NCBI GenBank assembly: GCA_910588195.1
Contig: CAJUPN010000006.1
Coordinates: 1-64,000 of the forward strand
Origin: an uncultured Bacilli bacterium
GTDB taxonomy: Bacteria; Bacillota_I; Bacilli_A; RF39; UBA660
Direction: 5' to 3'
DNA length: 64,000 nucleotides
Below, piece by piece: positions 1 to 8,522 of this stretch (position 1 is the stretch's first letter; each line of letters starts with the position of its first letter). A program made the translations under genes and the position numbers. The notes beneath the pieces were generated by a model, which was given only the letters and a program-made list of their open reading frames with translations, was not told the DNA's origin and made no database searches.

Positions 1-47
1 CTAAAAATAAAAAATCAGTTATTATCTGGTTCTTTTTTTTTATTTTA

Positions 48-56
48 TGGTATAAT
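48..56 (+). promoter_or_regulatory. Extended -10 promoter element
   Basis: TGG followed by TATAAT (51-56) lies 21 bases before the first start codon. It is the same TGnTATAAT form seen ahead of many genes in this window. No clear -35 box is visible in the T-rich stretch upstream. Confidence 0.6.
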
Positions 57-77
57 ATTTATAGAAAGGAAGTTTAT

Positions 78-434
78 ATGTTAAAGGAAAAGAACATCGT
101 TGTTAGCATATTATTATCATTAGTTACTTGTGGTATTTATAGCCTTTATTGGTGGTGTACAATTACTGATGATGTTGATAACATTTCTGAAAACCAAACA
201 AAAAGAAACGGAGTTGTTGTAATATTACTATCTCTAGTTACTTGTGGTATCTATAGTTTCTATTATTGGTATCAAAATGGTAAGTTAATGGAAGAAGCTA
301 ACCAAAGAAAAGGTGTTAACGGAAGTTCAAATTCTATTTTATACCTTATCTTATCAATCTTTGGTTTAAGTATTGTAAACTATATTTTAGTTCAATCTGA
401 TATTAACAAATATGCAGTACAACAATCAAACTAA
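78..434 (+). CDS. DUF4234-like small membrane protein with internal duplication
   Basis: The 118-residue protein carries the block ILLSLVTCGIYSxYxW twice, near residues 11-26 and 48-64, which is typical of DUF4234-type membrane proteins of unknown function. A third hydrophobic segment lies near residues 86-105. The start has a good ribosome binding site (AAGGAAG) and its own extended -10 promoter, and a hairpin terminator follows the stop at once, so it is probably transcribed alone. Membrane location is inferred from hydrophobicity; no function can be assigned. Confidence 0.8.
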   Translation: MLKEKNIVVSILLSLVTCGIYSLYWWCTITDDVDNISENQTKRNGVVVILLSLVTCGIYSFYYWYQNGKLMEEANQRKGVNGSSNSILYLILSIFGLSIVNYILVQSDINKYAVQQSN

Positions 435-458
435 AACATGTGTATAACATGTTTTTTT
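434..458 (+). terminator. Intrinsic terminator
   Basis: The 7-bp stem AAACATG/CATGTTT is followed by seven T. It begins directly after the DUF4234-like gene. Confidence 0.7.
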
Positions 459-523
459 ATTGAAAAAAAAGATAAATACATTATAAAACAGTAATTTTAT
501 ATCTTTAATAGAATAAAGATAAA

Positions 524-532
524 TGATATAAT
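524..532 (+). promoter_or_regulatory. Extended -10 promoter element
   Basis: TGA-TATAAT ends 17 bases before the preferred ATG at 550. Initiation would fall near 539, which makes the earlier GTG at 541 an unlikely start. Confidence 0.55.
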
Positions 533-549
533 TATCATAGGTGTTGATT

Positions 550-939
550 ATGAAATGGCATGATAAATCATTGTTTTATACTTTAATTATGTTTGCAATT
601 TTAAATATTGTATATTATTTTATATTTAAGACTTTTATACCATGTTTGATACATAAAATAACTGGTTTATACTGCCCTGGTTGTGGAATTTCTCGAATGT
701 TAATAAGTATCTTTCACTTTGACTTTTATCAAGCATACAGATACAATCCATGGCTATTTATTTTACTTATTTTATTCATTTTGTATCAAATATTAAAGTT
801 GATAACTAGCAAGTTATCAACAAAAGAACTAAAATTAAACAATTATTTTTATATTGGTATTTTAATTTTTACATTAGCATTTGGAATTTTAAGAAATCTG
901 CCATATTTTAGTTATTTAATTCCAACAGTAGTAAAATAA
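550..939 (+). CDS. DUF2752 family membrane protein
   Basis: The protein has about 129 residues with three to four membrane segments and the motif YCPGCGISRM, which is the hallmark of DUF2752, a membrane family of unknown function common in gut bacteria. A GTG at 541 would add three residues but sits inside the AGGTG ribosome binding site, so the ATG at 550, with normal spacing, is preferred. The gene stands alone between two promoters. Confidence 0.8.
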   Translation: MKWHDKSLFYTLIMFAILNIVYYFIFKTFIPCLIHKITGLYCPGCGISRMLISIFHFDFYQAYRYNPWLFILLILFILYQILKLITSKLSTKELKLNNYFYIGILIFTLAFGILRNLPYFSYLIPTVVK

Positions 940-983
940 AAGTTAAAATATGTATATTTATATTGCTATACATATTTTATTAT

Positions 984-992
984 TGTTATAAT
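984..992 (+). promoter_or_regulatory. Extended -10 promoter for tsaE
   Basis: TGT-TATAAT at 984-992 lies 18 bases before the tsaE start at 1011, next to an AAGGTG ribosome binding site. Confidence 0.55.
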
Positions 993-1010
993 AAGACTAA
1001 GGTGATAAGA

Positions 1011-1463
1011 ATGGATTACAAATATACATCTAGAAGTGACATTGATACTATGGAATTAGCAGAAAATATTGAATCTGAAAAATTCCCAGGAATGGTGATC
1101 TGTTTAGACGGTGAACTTGGTAGTGGAAAAACTGTTTTTGTAAAAGGATTTGCTAAATCTTTAGGAATTACAGAGAATATTACAAGTCCAACTTTTAACA
1201 TAGTAAAAGAATATGATAGCGGGGAAACGCCTTTAAATCATATGGATGTTTATAGATTAGAAGATTCAGATTCAACAATAGCTTTAAATGACTACTTTAA
1301 TAGTGATTCAATAACTATTATTGAATGGGCAGAGATGATTAAAGATAAACTACCTGATGAGAGACTAGAATTGAAATTTAAAGTAATAGATGAAAATACA
1401 CGTGTCATTATTCTAAAGCCATTTGGGCAAAAGTATGAAGATCTAGTTAATTATGTATTATAA
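1011..1463 (+). CDS. tsaE: tRNA t6A biosynthesis ATPase TsaE
   Basis: TsaE is the ATPase that works with TsaB and TsaD in making N6-threonylcarbamoyladenosine at position 37 of ANN-decoding tRNAs. The Walker A motif GELGSGKT is near residue 30, followed by the conserved SPTFNIVKEY and the DVYRL and IIEWAE motifs of the family. The ORF is open upstream to 963, but the ATG at 1011 with an AAGGTGATAAG leader gives the usual family length of about 150 residues. tsaB, rimI and tsaD lie 500 bp downstream on the same strand, behind a terminator and a decayed gene. Confidence 0.95.
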   Translation: MDYKYTSRSDIDTMELAENIESEKFPGMVICLDGELGSGKTVFVKGFAKSLGITENITSPTFNIVKEYDSGETPLNHMDVYRLEDSDSTIALNDYFNSDSITIIEWAEMIKDKLPDERLELKFKVIDENTRVIILKPFGQKYEDLVNYVL

Positions 1464-1485
1464 AAATGCCAATAGGCATTTTTTT
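1464..1485 (+). terminator. Intrinsic terminator of tsaE
   Basis: The stem AAAATGCC/GGCATTTT with loop AATA is followed by a T run, starting immediately after the tsaE stop codon. Confidence 0.75.
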
Positions 1486-1573
1486 GTTACATTAAAAAGA
1501 AATAAGAATTTATTCAACTTAAAGTATTAAGATAGCATTTTCTAAATCTATTATAGGAAATACCTATTTAAAG

Positions 1574-1582
1574 TGATATAAT
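1574..1582 (+). promoter_or_regulatory. Extended -10 promoter ahead of decayed gene
   Basis: TGA-TATAAT at 1574-1582 precedes an AGGAAG ribosome binding site and the ATG-TAA at 1604. It may now drive tsaB-rimI-tsaD through a long leader, since no other strong promoter is seen closer to tsaB. Confidence 0.5.
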
Positions 1583-1603
1583 ACTCATACAGGAAGTAAC
1601 TAT

Positions 1604-1938
1604 ATGTAAGATAAATTAATTACTTATCTCTACATATTAATATTTATATTAGCTGCCACTAGCTTTTTGTGGTTAAATATAAAGGCTTTTATTATAGGAT
1701 TAGTTTTGTATTGGCTACAAATACTAATTTTTAATTCCTGTGTACTATCAATAGCTCAATTCAAAATAAGGACACCTTCTTTATGGGAAACTATATTAAC
1801 AAAATTATGTAAAAACTTAAATTAAAAGAATGGACAATTAAACAACAGGAACTTTTTATGCGTGTTATTGAGCCACTTATTATATTCACACTTGCAATAA
1901 TATTTCAAATTATTTTTAAGTGGTTAACTTTGATTTAA
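1604..1938 (+). pseudogene. Remnant of a small membrane protein gene
   Basis: Behind a promoter and ribosome binding site, the ATG at 1604 is followed directly by TAA. The same frame then stays open to a stop at 1823-1825 and encodes about 70 residues with two hydrophobic segments (ILIFILAATSFLWL, AFIIGLVLYWLQILIF). Reading continues in another frame from about 1815 to 1938 with a third hydrophobic segment (PLIIFTLAIIFQIIF). This is best read as one membrane protein of about 110 residues broken by a premature stop and a frameshift. A start-stop regulatory element or a non-ATG start cannot be excluded. The original family is not recognised. Confidence 0.5.
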
Positions 1939-1955
1939 ATTAAGGAGAGATTTTT

Positions 1956-2555
1956 ATGAATTCACTATTTATTGATACTCATGATAAGGACATCATTATT
2001 ACACTTTTTAAAAATGGTAAAGTCTTGGAAGCTAGTCTAAAATCGTCAGAGAGACATCATTCTGATTTTACAATGCCTATGATAGAAAGTGTTTTAAAAA
2101 ATAATAATTTAACTGTTCATGAATTAGATGAAATATTGGTTGTTAATGGACCAGGGTCATTTACTGGCGTTAGAATTGGTGTAACTATTGCTAAAACATT
2201 AGCATATACTTTAAATATTCCAATTAAAACAATTACATCGTTAGAATGCTTAGCTGTAAGTTCAAATATTAAAGAAAAAAAGATTTCAATTATAAGAGAT
2301 GTTAAAGGAGTGTTTTGTAGCTTGTTCGATGAAAACAATAATTTAATAGCAGAACCATCCTATATGACAAATTCAAATTTTGACGAATACATCAAAAACA
2401 ATGATATAAAATCAAAAGCTATAATTGAAGAAATTTCTTATGATTTTGAAAAAATATATTCTCAATTTAACAATATTGAGCAACAAAATGCTCATGAAGT
2501 CAAACCGATTTATATAAAGGAAATTGAGGTATTAAAAAATGATAAGAATTGCTAA
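1956..2555 (+). CDS. tsaB: tRNA t6A biosynthesis protein TsaB
   Basis: TsaB is the ASKHA-fold partner of TsaD in the threonylcarbamoyl transferase complex. The N-terminal IDTH and the motif NGPGSFTGVRIG near residues 65-76 are diagnostic, and 199 residues is close to the family length. The start follows AAGGAGAG. The 3' end overlaps rimI by 17 bases, indicating an operon with translational coupling to rimI and tsaD. Confidence 0.95.
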   Translation: MNSLFIDTHDKDIIITLFKNGKVLEASLKSSERHHSDFTMPMIESVLKNNNLTVHELDEILVVNGPGSFTGVRIGVTIAKTLAYTLNIPIKTITSLECLAVSSNIKEKKISIIRDVKGVFCSLFDENNNLIAEPSYMTNSNFDEYIKNNDIKSKAIIEEISYDFEKIYSQFNNIEQQNAHEVKPIYIKEIEVLKNDKNC

Positions 2556-2961
2556 TTTAGAAGATCTAACCGCTATAGATTCAATAGGAACTTTAATAAA
2601 AGATAATTTTTCTAAACAAAATCATACAAGAGAAAGAATAAACCTTGATTATGTAAAGATATTTGTTTATGAAGATCAATCAATAATAAAAGGCTTTATA
2701 GAAATAGAATGCCATTATGAGACTACAGATCTTATTAACATTGCTGTTTTAAAAAAGTACCAAAATCAAGGAATTGCTAGTTCACTTTTAAATTATGTTA
2801 TTGAAAATATAAATCAACAAAATATAATTCTAGAAGTTAACGAAAATAACATTAAAGCAATAAAGTTTTATCAACGAAATAATTTTAAAGAAATAAATCG
2901 TCGAAACAAATATTATGATAATTTATATGATGCAATAATTATGGAAAGGAAAACGATATGA
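2539..2961 (+). CDS. rimI: GNAT N-acetyltransferase, RimI-like
   Basis: This 140-residue GNAT domain has the acetyl-CoA-binding signature YQNQGIASSLL near residues 76-86 and the LEVNENNIKAIKFYQ block near residues 95-110. RimI acetylates the N-terminus of ribosomal protein S18, and its gene sits between tsaB and tsaD in many Firmicutes, as it does here. It overlaps tsaB by 17 bases and its TGA stop overlaps the tsaD ATG (ATGA). The enzyme class is clear; the S18 substrate rests on gene order. Confidence 0.88.
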   Translation: MIRIANLEDLTAIDSIGTLIKDNFSKQNHTRERINLDYVKIFVYEDQSIIKGFIEIECHYETTDLINIAVLKKYQNQGIASSLLNYVIENINQQNIILEVNENNIKAIKFYQRNNFKEINRRNKYYDNLYDAIIMERKTI

Positions 2962-3974
2962 AAGATGTATATATACTAGGAATAGAAACTAGTTGTGATG
3001 AAACAAGTGTTTCTATAGTAAAAAATGGAAGCGAAGAAATCGCAACAACAGTATTAACTCAAATGGATACACATGCTAAATATGGTGGAGTTGTTCCAGA
3101 AATAGCCTCTCGTATGCATACAGAAAATATTACTATGGTTCTTGAAGATGCTTTAAAAAAGGCAAACATGAAAGTAAGTGATGTTGATGCAATAGCTGTT
3201 ACATATGCACCAGGATTATTAGGTAGTTTACTTGTTGGGGTTGAATTTGCTAAAGTATTATCATTTGTTTATAATAAACCACTAATCGCTACTCATCATA
3301 TAGCAGGTCATATATATGCAAACAATTTAGTAAAAAAACTGGAATTTCCTTTATTAGCATTAGTAGTAAGTGGAGGTCATACTGAATTAGTATTAATGGA
3401 AGATGACTACAAATTTAAAGTATTAGGAACTACTAAAGATGATGCTATTGGAGAGTCTTTTGATAAAGTAGCTAGAGTTTTAGATTTACCATACCCAGGG
3501 GGGCCTAATGTCGAGAAATATGCTGCGTTAGGGGAACCAACTTATAATTTGCCTAAACCAATGAATAACGATGAATTAAACTTTTCTTTTAGCGGTCTTA
3601 AAAGTGCTGTAATAAATCTTCGACATAATGAAGAACAAAGAGGAAATGAAATTAGAAAATATGATTTAGCAAGATCATTTCAAGATGTCGCTTTTGATCA
3701 AGTAATAAGAAAAACACGTCTAGCTATAGAGAGATACGATATAAAACGTGTAATCGTAGCTGGTGGCGTAAGTGCTAGTAAAAATTTAAGAGAGTTAATG
3801 CAAGAATTATGTCAAGAAATGAATGTTGATTTATCAATTCCTCCTATGAGATATTGTACAGATAACGCAACAATGATTGCCTGTGCTGCTTATCCTCAAT
3901 TTATAAGAGGAGATTTCTCTGATTTATCATTGCGTGCAAAAAGTCAAGAATACTTTTTTAAGGACTCAAATTAA
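2958..3974 (+). CDS. tsaD: tRNA N6-threonylcarbamoyltransferase TsaD
   Basis: TsaD transfers the threonylcarbamoyl group to A37 of tRNA. The 338-residue protein shows GIETSCDETS at the N-terminus, the metal-binding HHIAGH motif near residues 111-116, VSGGHTELV, and GGVSASKNLR in the C-terminal half, all typical of the Kae1/TsaD family. It is the last gene of tsaB-rimI-tsaD and is followed by a hairpin terminator. Confidence 0.97.
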   Translation: MKDVYILGIETSCDETSVSIVKNGSEEIATTVLTQMDTHAKYGGVVPEIASRMHTENITMVLEDALKKANMKVSDVDAIAVTYAPGLLGSLLVGVEFAKVLSFVYNKPLIATHHIAGHIYANNLVKKLEFPLLALVVSGGHTELVLMEDDYKFKVLGTTKDDAIGESFDKVARVLDLPYPGGPNVEKYAALGEPTYNLPKPMNNDELNFSFSGLKSAVINLRHNEEQRGNEIRKYDLARSFQDVAFDQVIRKTRLAIERYDIKRVIVAGGVSASKNLRELMQELCQEMNVDLSIPPMRYCTDNATMIACAAYPQFIRGDFSDLSLRAKSQEYFFKDSN

Positions 3975-3983
3975 AGTAAAGTG

Positions 3984-4008
3984 GATAGATAAAAATCTAT
4001 CTTTTTTT
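3984..4008 (+). terminator. Intrinsic terminator of the tsa operon
   Basis: The stem GATAGAT/ATCTATC is followed by seven T, ten bases after the tsaD stop. Confidence 0.75.
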
Positions 4009-4026
4009 ATTAAAAAATATCTTATA

Positions 4027-4035
4027 TGGTATAAT
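4027..4035 (+). promoter_or_regulatory. Extended -10 promoter of phosphoketolase
   Basis: TGG-TATAAT at 4027-4035 ends 24 bases before the ATG at 4060, with an AGGGATG ribosome binding site between. Confidence 0.6.
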
Positions 4036-4059
4036 AAGTAATAGAATAGGGATGATATT

Positions 4060-6351
4060 ATGAATACACTTACAGAAACTGAATTGTCACAATTAAATAA
4101 ATATTTTAATTTGGCAAATTATCTAGCAGTAGGGCAATTATACTTATTAGATAATCCTCTTTTAAAAGAAAAATTAGAATTAAAACATGTTAAACCAAGA
4201 CTGGTTGGACATTGGGGAACAATTCCAGGACAAAATTTTATATTCATGCATTTGAATAGAGTTATTACAAAATATAATTTAAATATGATTTATTTAGTTG
4301 GTCCAGGTCATGGTGGACAAACAGCAGTTACAAATGCTTATATAGATGGAACATATACAGAAGTTTATCCTAACATAACAGAAGATGAAGAGGGTTTAAA
4401 AAAATTGTTCAAACAATTTTCTTTTCCTGGAGGTATATCTTCTCACGTTGCTCCAGAAACTCCTGGAAGTATTCACGAAGGTGGCGAGTTGGGTTATAGC
4501 CTTATTCATGGATTTGGAGCAATACTTGATAATCCATCCCTAATTGCAACTTGTATAGTTGGTGATGGTGAAGCAGAGACTGGACCATTAGCAACTTCTT
4601 GGCATATTAATAAATTTATAAATCCATTAACTGATGGTGTAGTTTTACCAATTATTCATTTAAATGGTTTTAAAATATCTAATCCTACTGTCTTATCAAG
4701 AATGACTCATCAAGATATTATATCTTTATTTAGTGGTTATGGTTGGCATCCATATTTTGTTGAGGGTGAAGACATCAATGAAATGCAGGAAAAGATGGCA
4801 ACAGTCCTAGATACAGTAATTACCGAAATAAAAGAACTAAAAGACAATGCTAAAAATACAGATGTACTTAGTTCTATTAAATGGCCTATGATTATTTTTA
4901 GAACACCAAAAGGATGGACTGGACCAGAAAATGTCGAAGGAAGTTTTAAAGCACATCAAGTTCCTATAGAAATTGACGAAAATAATTTAGAGAATCTTGA
5001 ATTGCTTGAAAAATGGCTAAAAAAATATAAACCTGAAGAATTATTTGATCAAAATGGAAAAATTCTAGATGAAATTCGTTCATTTTTACCAAAAGGTAAT
5101 CAAAGGATGAGTGCAAATCCAATCGTAAATGGTGGTCTATTGCTAAAAGAAATAGAGCTTCCTGAAATAAAAAGCTATATGCTTAATTGTAACCACGGAG
5201 ATATAATAGGAAAAGATATGTTTGAGCTTGGCAACTATCTTCGTGATGTAATAAAATTAAATGAGAAAAATCAAAACTTTAGAATTTTTGGTCCAGATGA
5301 AGCGATGTCTAATAGATTAAATCATATCTTTGAAGCAACAAACAGACAATGGCTTCTTCCAATCTCAGAAAAAGACGAATACGTTTACCCATATGGACGA
5401 GTATTAGATTCCTATTTATCAGAACATTTTGCTGAAGGAGCATTAGAAGGATATTTATTAACTGGACGTCATGGGCTAATACATTCATATGAAGCTTTTA
5501 TAAGAGTAGTAGACTCTATGATAGGAATACATGCAAAATGGCTTAAAATGACAAAAGAAATACCTTGGAGAGCTCCAATTTCATCTTTGAATATTATTGA
5601 AACAAGTCACATATGGCAACAAGATCATAATGGATATACACATCAAGAACCTGGATTTATTAATCATATTTTAAACAAGAAAAAAGATATAGTAGAAATC
5701 TATTTACCATATGACGCAAATTCTTTAATCTACTTTATGGATAAATGCTTAAAGTCTAAAAATAAAGTTAATACTATTGTTGCTTCAAAACATGAAAGAC
5801 CTCAATGGTTAAATTATGATGAAACAATAAAACATTGTGAAAAAGGAATAGGTATTTGGGATTTTGCAAGTGACGAGAATCCTGAAATAATTTTAGCTTG
5901 TGCAGGAGACACTCCAACATTAGAAGTTATGGCAGCAACTAGCTTAATTAAAGAAAAAACTAATATTCGTGTAAGAGTAGTTAATGTTGTAGATTTACTT
6001 TCTCTTGAGAGAATTAGTAATGAAGAGTTTGATAATATTTTCCCAAAAGAAATACCAGTAATATTTGCATTCCATGGATATAAAAGTGCTATTGAGGGAC
6101 TAATATATAATCGAAATAAAAAATTTGATATTTATGGCTATGAGGAAGAGGGAGCGATTACAACCCCATTTGATATGAGAGTTCTAAATAAAATTGATAG
6201 ATATAATTTAACTATCTCAACATTAAATATTTTAAATAAAAATCAAGAACTTAAAAATTACTGTGAAGATAAATTGAACGAGCATAGAAATCTTATTACA
6301 ACAACTGGAAAAGATTTAATTGAAGTAACTGATTGGAAATGGAAATGTTAG
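4060..6351 (+). CDS. xfp: Xylulose-5-phosphate/fructose-6-phosphate phosphoketolase
   Basis: This thiamine-diphosphate enzyme cleaves xylulose 5-phosphate (and often fructose 6-phosphate) with phosphate to acetyl phosphate plus glyceraldehyde 3-phosphate (or erythrose 4-phosphate). The 763-residue protein, slightly short for the family, shows PRLVGHWGTIPGQNF near residue 47, LVGPGHGG near 87, SHVAPETPGSIHEGGELGYS near 128, the ThDP-binding GDGEAETGP near 168, and FGPDEAMSNR near 414. The gene has its own promoter and terminator. Its presence suggests heterofermentative sugar use with acetyl phosphate as an ATP source, which is inference. Confidence 0.96.
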   Translation: MNTLTETELSQLNKYFNLANYLAVGQLYLLDNPLLKEKLELKHVKPRLVGHWGTIPGQNFIFMHLNRVITKYNLNMIYLVGPGHGGQTAVTNAYIDGTYTEVYPNITEDEEGLKKLFKQFSFPGGISSHVAPETPGSIHEGGELGYSLIHGFGAILDNPSLIATCIVGDGEAETGPLATSWHINKFINPLTDGVVLPIIHLNGFKISNPTVLSRMTHQDIISLFSGYGWHPYFVEGEDINEMQEKMATVLDTVITEIKELKDNAKNTDVLSSIKWPMIIFRTPKGWTGPENVEGSFKAHQVPIEIDENNLENLELLEKWLKKYKPEELFDQNGKILDEIRSFLPKGNQRMSANPIVNGGLLLKEIELPEIKSYMLNCNHGDIIGKDMFELGNYLRDVIKLNEKNQNFRIFGPDEAMSNRLNHIFEATNRQWLLPISEKDEYVYPYGRVLDSYLSEHFAEGALEGYLLTGRHGLIHSYEAFIRVVDSMIGIHAKWLKMTKEIPWRAPISSLNIIETSHIWQQDHNGYTHQEPGFINHILNKKKDIVEIYLPYDANSLIYFMDKCLKSKNKVNTIVASKHERPQWLNYDETIKHCEKGIGIWDFASDENPEIILACAGDTPTLEVMAATSLIKEKTNIRVRVVNVVDLLSLERISNEEFDNIFPKEIPVIFAFHGYKSAIEGLIYNRNKKFDIYGYEEEGAITTPFDMRVLNKIDRYNLTISTLNILNKNQELKNYCEDKLNEHRNLITTTGKDLIEVTDWKWKC

Positions 6352-6370
6352 TTTATACTAACATTTTTTT
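6344..6370 (+). terminator. Intrinsic terminator overlapping the phosphoketolase stop
   Basis: The 8-bp stem AATGTTAG/CTAACATT is followed by seven T. The left arm contains the last codons and the TAG stop of the phosphoketolase gene. Confidence 0.8.
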
Positions 6371-6373
6371 CAT

Positions 6374-6395
6374 AAAAAAAGCTAAATTAATAGCT
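6374..6395 (-). terminator. Intrinsic terminator of the SleB-like gene
   Basis: On the minus strand AAGCT and AGCTT form a short stem around an AT loop, followed by seven T. It touches the stop codon of the SleB-like gene and lies back to back with the phosphoketolase terminator. Confidence 0.65.
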
Positions 6396-6820
6396 TATCT
6401 AATTTCTGGACACATACCCGGGGCTGGATTATAAAAGCAATGACTTTTATATCTTCCTGCTAATTCTTGATTATACCAAGTTGACTTGCATGAGGAATTA
6501 CTACCCGGGGCATAGAACCATAGTGCATGCGTAGCTGGATAAAAGTACTCACCTCTTAAACATCGTTTTGCTAAATTTTTTTCACTAGTCGTAGACGATG
6601 ATTGAAAAAGGGCAGAGTTAGTGCCAACAAATCCACCAGGGGATTGATAGACAACATCGTATATTGATCTAATGTTTCTAAATAAATCACATGTTCCTAT
6701 ACATCTATTTAATATAACATTTCCAACCATCAGCATAGCAAGCTCTCCATCACCTAATGCCTCTGCTCTCATTAGTCTTGCCATTAAATCAAGTTCTTTT
6801 GTAGTATAATTTACTAACAT
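6395..6820 (-). CDS. SleB/CwlJ-like cell wall hydrolase (Hydrolase_2)
   Basis: This 141-residue domain resembles the Hydrolase_2 family of SleB and CwlJ, enzymes that cleave spore cortex peptidoglycan. The segment LMARLMRAEALGDG contains the conserved acidic residue, followed by VGNVILNRC and, near residues 100-110, the HALWFYAPG block. There is no signal peptide, as in CwlJ, so it may act in the mother cell or spore coat. It is divergent from other known members in that it is little more than the bare domain. Its start lies right after a hairpin that can mask its ribosome binding site (6821-6857). Confidence 0.8.
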   Translation of the reverse strand: MLVNYTTKELDLMARLMRAEALGDGELAMLMVGNVILNRCIGTCDLFRNIRSIYDVVYQSPGGFVGTNSALFQSSSTTSEKNLAKRCLRGEYFYPATHALWFYAPGSNSSCKSTWYNQELAGRYKSHCFYNPAPGMCPEIR

Positions 6821-6857
6821 AAAAAATCACCTATAACATTATATGTATAGATGATTT
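6821..6857 (-). terminator. Terminator-like hairpin containing promoter and ribosome binding site
   Basis: On the minus strand an 11-bp stem (AAATCATCTAT with ATAGGTGATTT, one G-U) encloses a 12-base loop and runs into six T just before the ATG at 6820. It would terminate the upstream transglycosylase operon. The loop holds a -10 box (TATAAT; complement at 6838-6843) and the right arm holds the AGGTG ribosome binding site of the SleB-like gene. Readthrough RNA would hide that site, while RNA started from the loop promoter would not. Confidence 0.6.
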
Positions 6858-6862
6858 TTTTA

Positions 6863-8149
6863 TTACAAAGTCCTTGTCGATTGTTCATTATTTATAATCA
6901 TACTTGTCTTTTGCGGATTACCATTTTCATCAATATAACTTATTGAAATTTCTTCATTTGGATTTTGTATAAATCTTAATGTGTTTTCAACATACTTAGG
7001 ATCACCTACAGTAACTATATTTCGATAATTTAGATATGAAGTGTCAGCTTGATTTCTTAATAAATCTTCAACAGTACACTCTTTTTCAGAAGCAGCTTTC
7101 GTTAAAACTTTATTCATATTTCCTACTCCAAAATTATAGGCTTGTAATGCTGCTGTAATATTATGATCCATCTCGTCGAATGAATATCTTAAAATAATAC
7201 AAGCTACAGAAATATTAGTTTTAGGATTTTTTAAATCTTCTTTAGAAATAAATTGTGTAATACCTTGATTTTGAAATTTTTCTGGTGTTTCGGTTAAAAC
7301 AATTTTTTCAAACTCACCTTTTTCAAAATTAAAAATAGTAATTGGAAAATCTGCCCAAGACCCCCATTGAATTTGCATAATATTTTCTTCATATCCTCCA
7401 GATTCTTGGGATAAAATGCTTAGCATTAAATTAGTAGATATTCCCCATCTTGGAGCTCTTTCACAAATATCATTATAATGATTTTCAAATGCGTGATTAT
7501 ATTTAACTTGATCAAAGCTATCATCAAAATTTATATTTACTAAATTAGAATTGTCTTCAAGCTCATTAAGCAAAGATTCAGTAGAGTTCTCTTTTTGGTC
7601 TATAACTTCATCATTTTTATTATTAGCAAGTGTATTTTCTAAAGAAGCAGCTTTATTCACTATATTATCTTTAAAAACATTTGTTACATCTTGTACATCT
7701 AACTCAAATTCATCTTGCATGCTTTCTAAAACTTCAGAACTAACAAAAGTATCATCTTTTAAAGTTCCTATATTAGCATTAATGCTTATAGCTGAAAGTA
7801 TACCAACAACAGCAACACCTGTATAAGCTCCAGCTTTAATTTTTTTACCTGCTAAACCATTTTTCTTAGAATACCTATGAAAAGCTTTACTAATCTTTCT
7901 CATATTTTTATATAAACAATTTTGATAATTATTTTCAGAAAATAAAACTTTATCTTTTATATAAACTCTTGTATTAGTATTCTCAAGAATAATTCCTGAA
8001 TTCATAATTCTAATTTTTTTATACTTTTTATTATCTAAAATTCTAAGTCTATTCATACTATCTTCACCAGTATATCTAGCATTTAAACTGGTTGGATTTT
8101 TTATACAAATCAATTCACCATCATCAATATCAAACATATATGCATTCAT
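6863..8149 (-). CDS. Membrane-anchored lytic transglycosylase-like (SLT) protein
   Basis: The 428-residue protein has an N-terminal cytoplasmic part of about 105 residues, one membrane segment near residues 105-125 (GAYTGVAVVGILSAISI), an acidic linker, and a C-terminal lysozyme-like domain from about residue 215. That domain shows LMLSILSQESGG with the likely catalytic Glu, IMQIQWG, and AALQAYNFGVGNM, matching lytic transglycosylase SLT motifs. It therefore probably cuts glycan strands outside the membrane. The start overlaps the stop of the small upstream gene by one base. It belongs to a run of wall enzymes on this strand. Confidence 0.82.
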   Translation of the reverse strand: MNAYMFDIDDGELICIKNPTSLNARYTGEDSMNRLRILDNKKYKKIRIMNSGIILENTNTRVYIKDKVLFSENNYQNCLYKNMRKISKAFHRYSKKNGLAGKKIKAGAYTGVAVVGILSAISINANIGTLKDDTFVSSEVLESMQDEFELDVQDVTNVFKDNIVNKAASLENTLANNKNDEVIDQKENSTESLLNELEDNSNLVNINFDDSFDQVKYNHAFENHYNDICERAPRWGISTNLMLSILSQESGGYEENIMQIQWGSWADFPITIFNFEKGEFEKIVLTETPEKFQNQGITQFISKEDLKNPKTNISVACIILRYSFDEMDHNITAALQAYNFGVGNMNKVLTKAASEKECTVEDLLRNQADTSYLNYRNIVTVGDPKYVENTLRFIQNPNEEISISYIDENGNPQKTSMIINNEQSTRTL

Positions 8150-8340
8150 TATACTAAAATCTCCTTAACTTCTAATAAAGTTTCTTGATCTATTTCTTCA
8201 ATTATCATTGTTCCGTTTTCATAATGAAAAGAACTTATATAAATGTTTTCTTCATCTGAATAAGCAATAAAACTTTTATCATCAATTTTCAAACTATTTA
8301 TGTATTTAAACTTTTTATTATTAATAACTATATCCAACAT
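8149..8340 (-). CDS. Small protein, DUF1292-like
   Basis: About 63 residues, with the pattern MLDIVINNKKFKYINSL then IAYSDEENIYISSF and a C-terminal EEIDQETLLEVKEIL. This resembles a single DUF1292 unit, a small beta-rich fold of unknown role. The ATG at 8340 is preferred over the GTG at 8349 because that GTG is part of the AGGTG ribosome binding site. It forms an operon with the transglycosylase gene (1-base overlap), so it may act with that enzyme. The family call is tentative. Confidence 0.6.
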   Translation of the reverse strand: MLDIVINNKKFKYINSLKIDDKSFIAYSDEENIYISSFHYENGTMIIEEIDQETLLEVKEILV

Positions 8341-8522
8341 AGTATTCACCTATAATAATTATAACAATAAAATTACTTTTTTTATATAAGAATATAAACA
8401 TTTTTCAATTTAAATTACCAAAAGTAGATCATCTATAAAACTGTTCTTAAAGTAGTTCTTTATCTTCAAATAAATAGTTACTTAGTCACTATTTTATGTT
8501 ATATTTTAAATGGTGAATAAAA

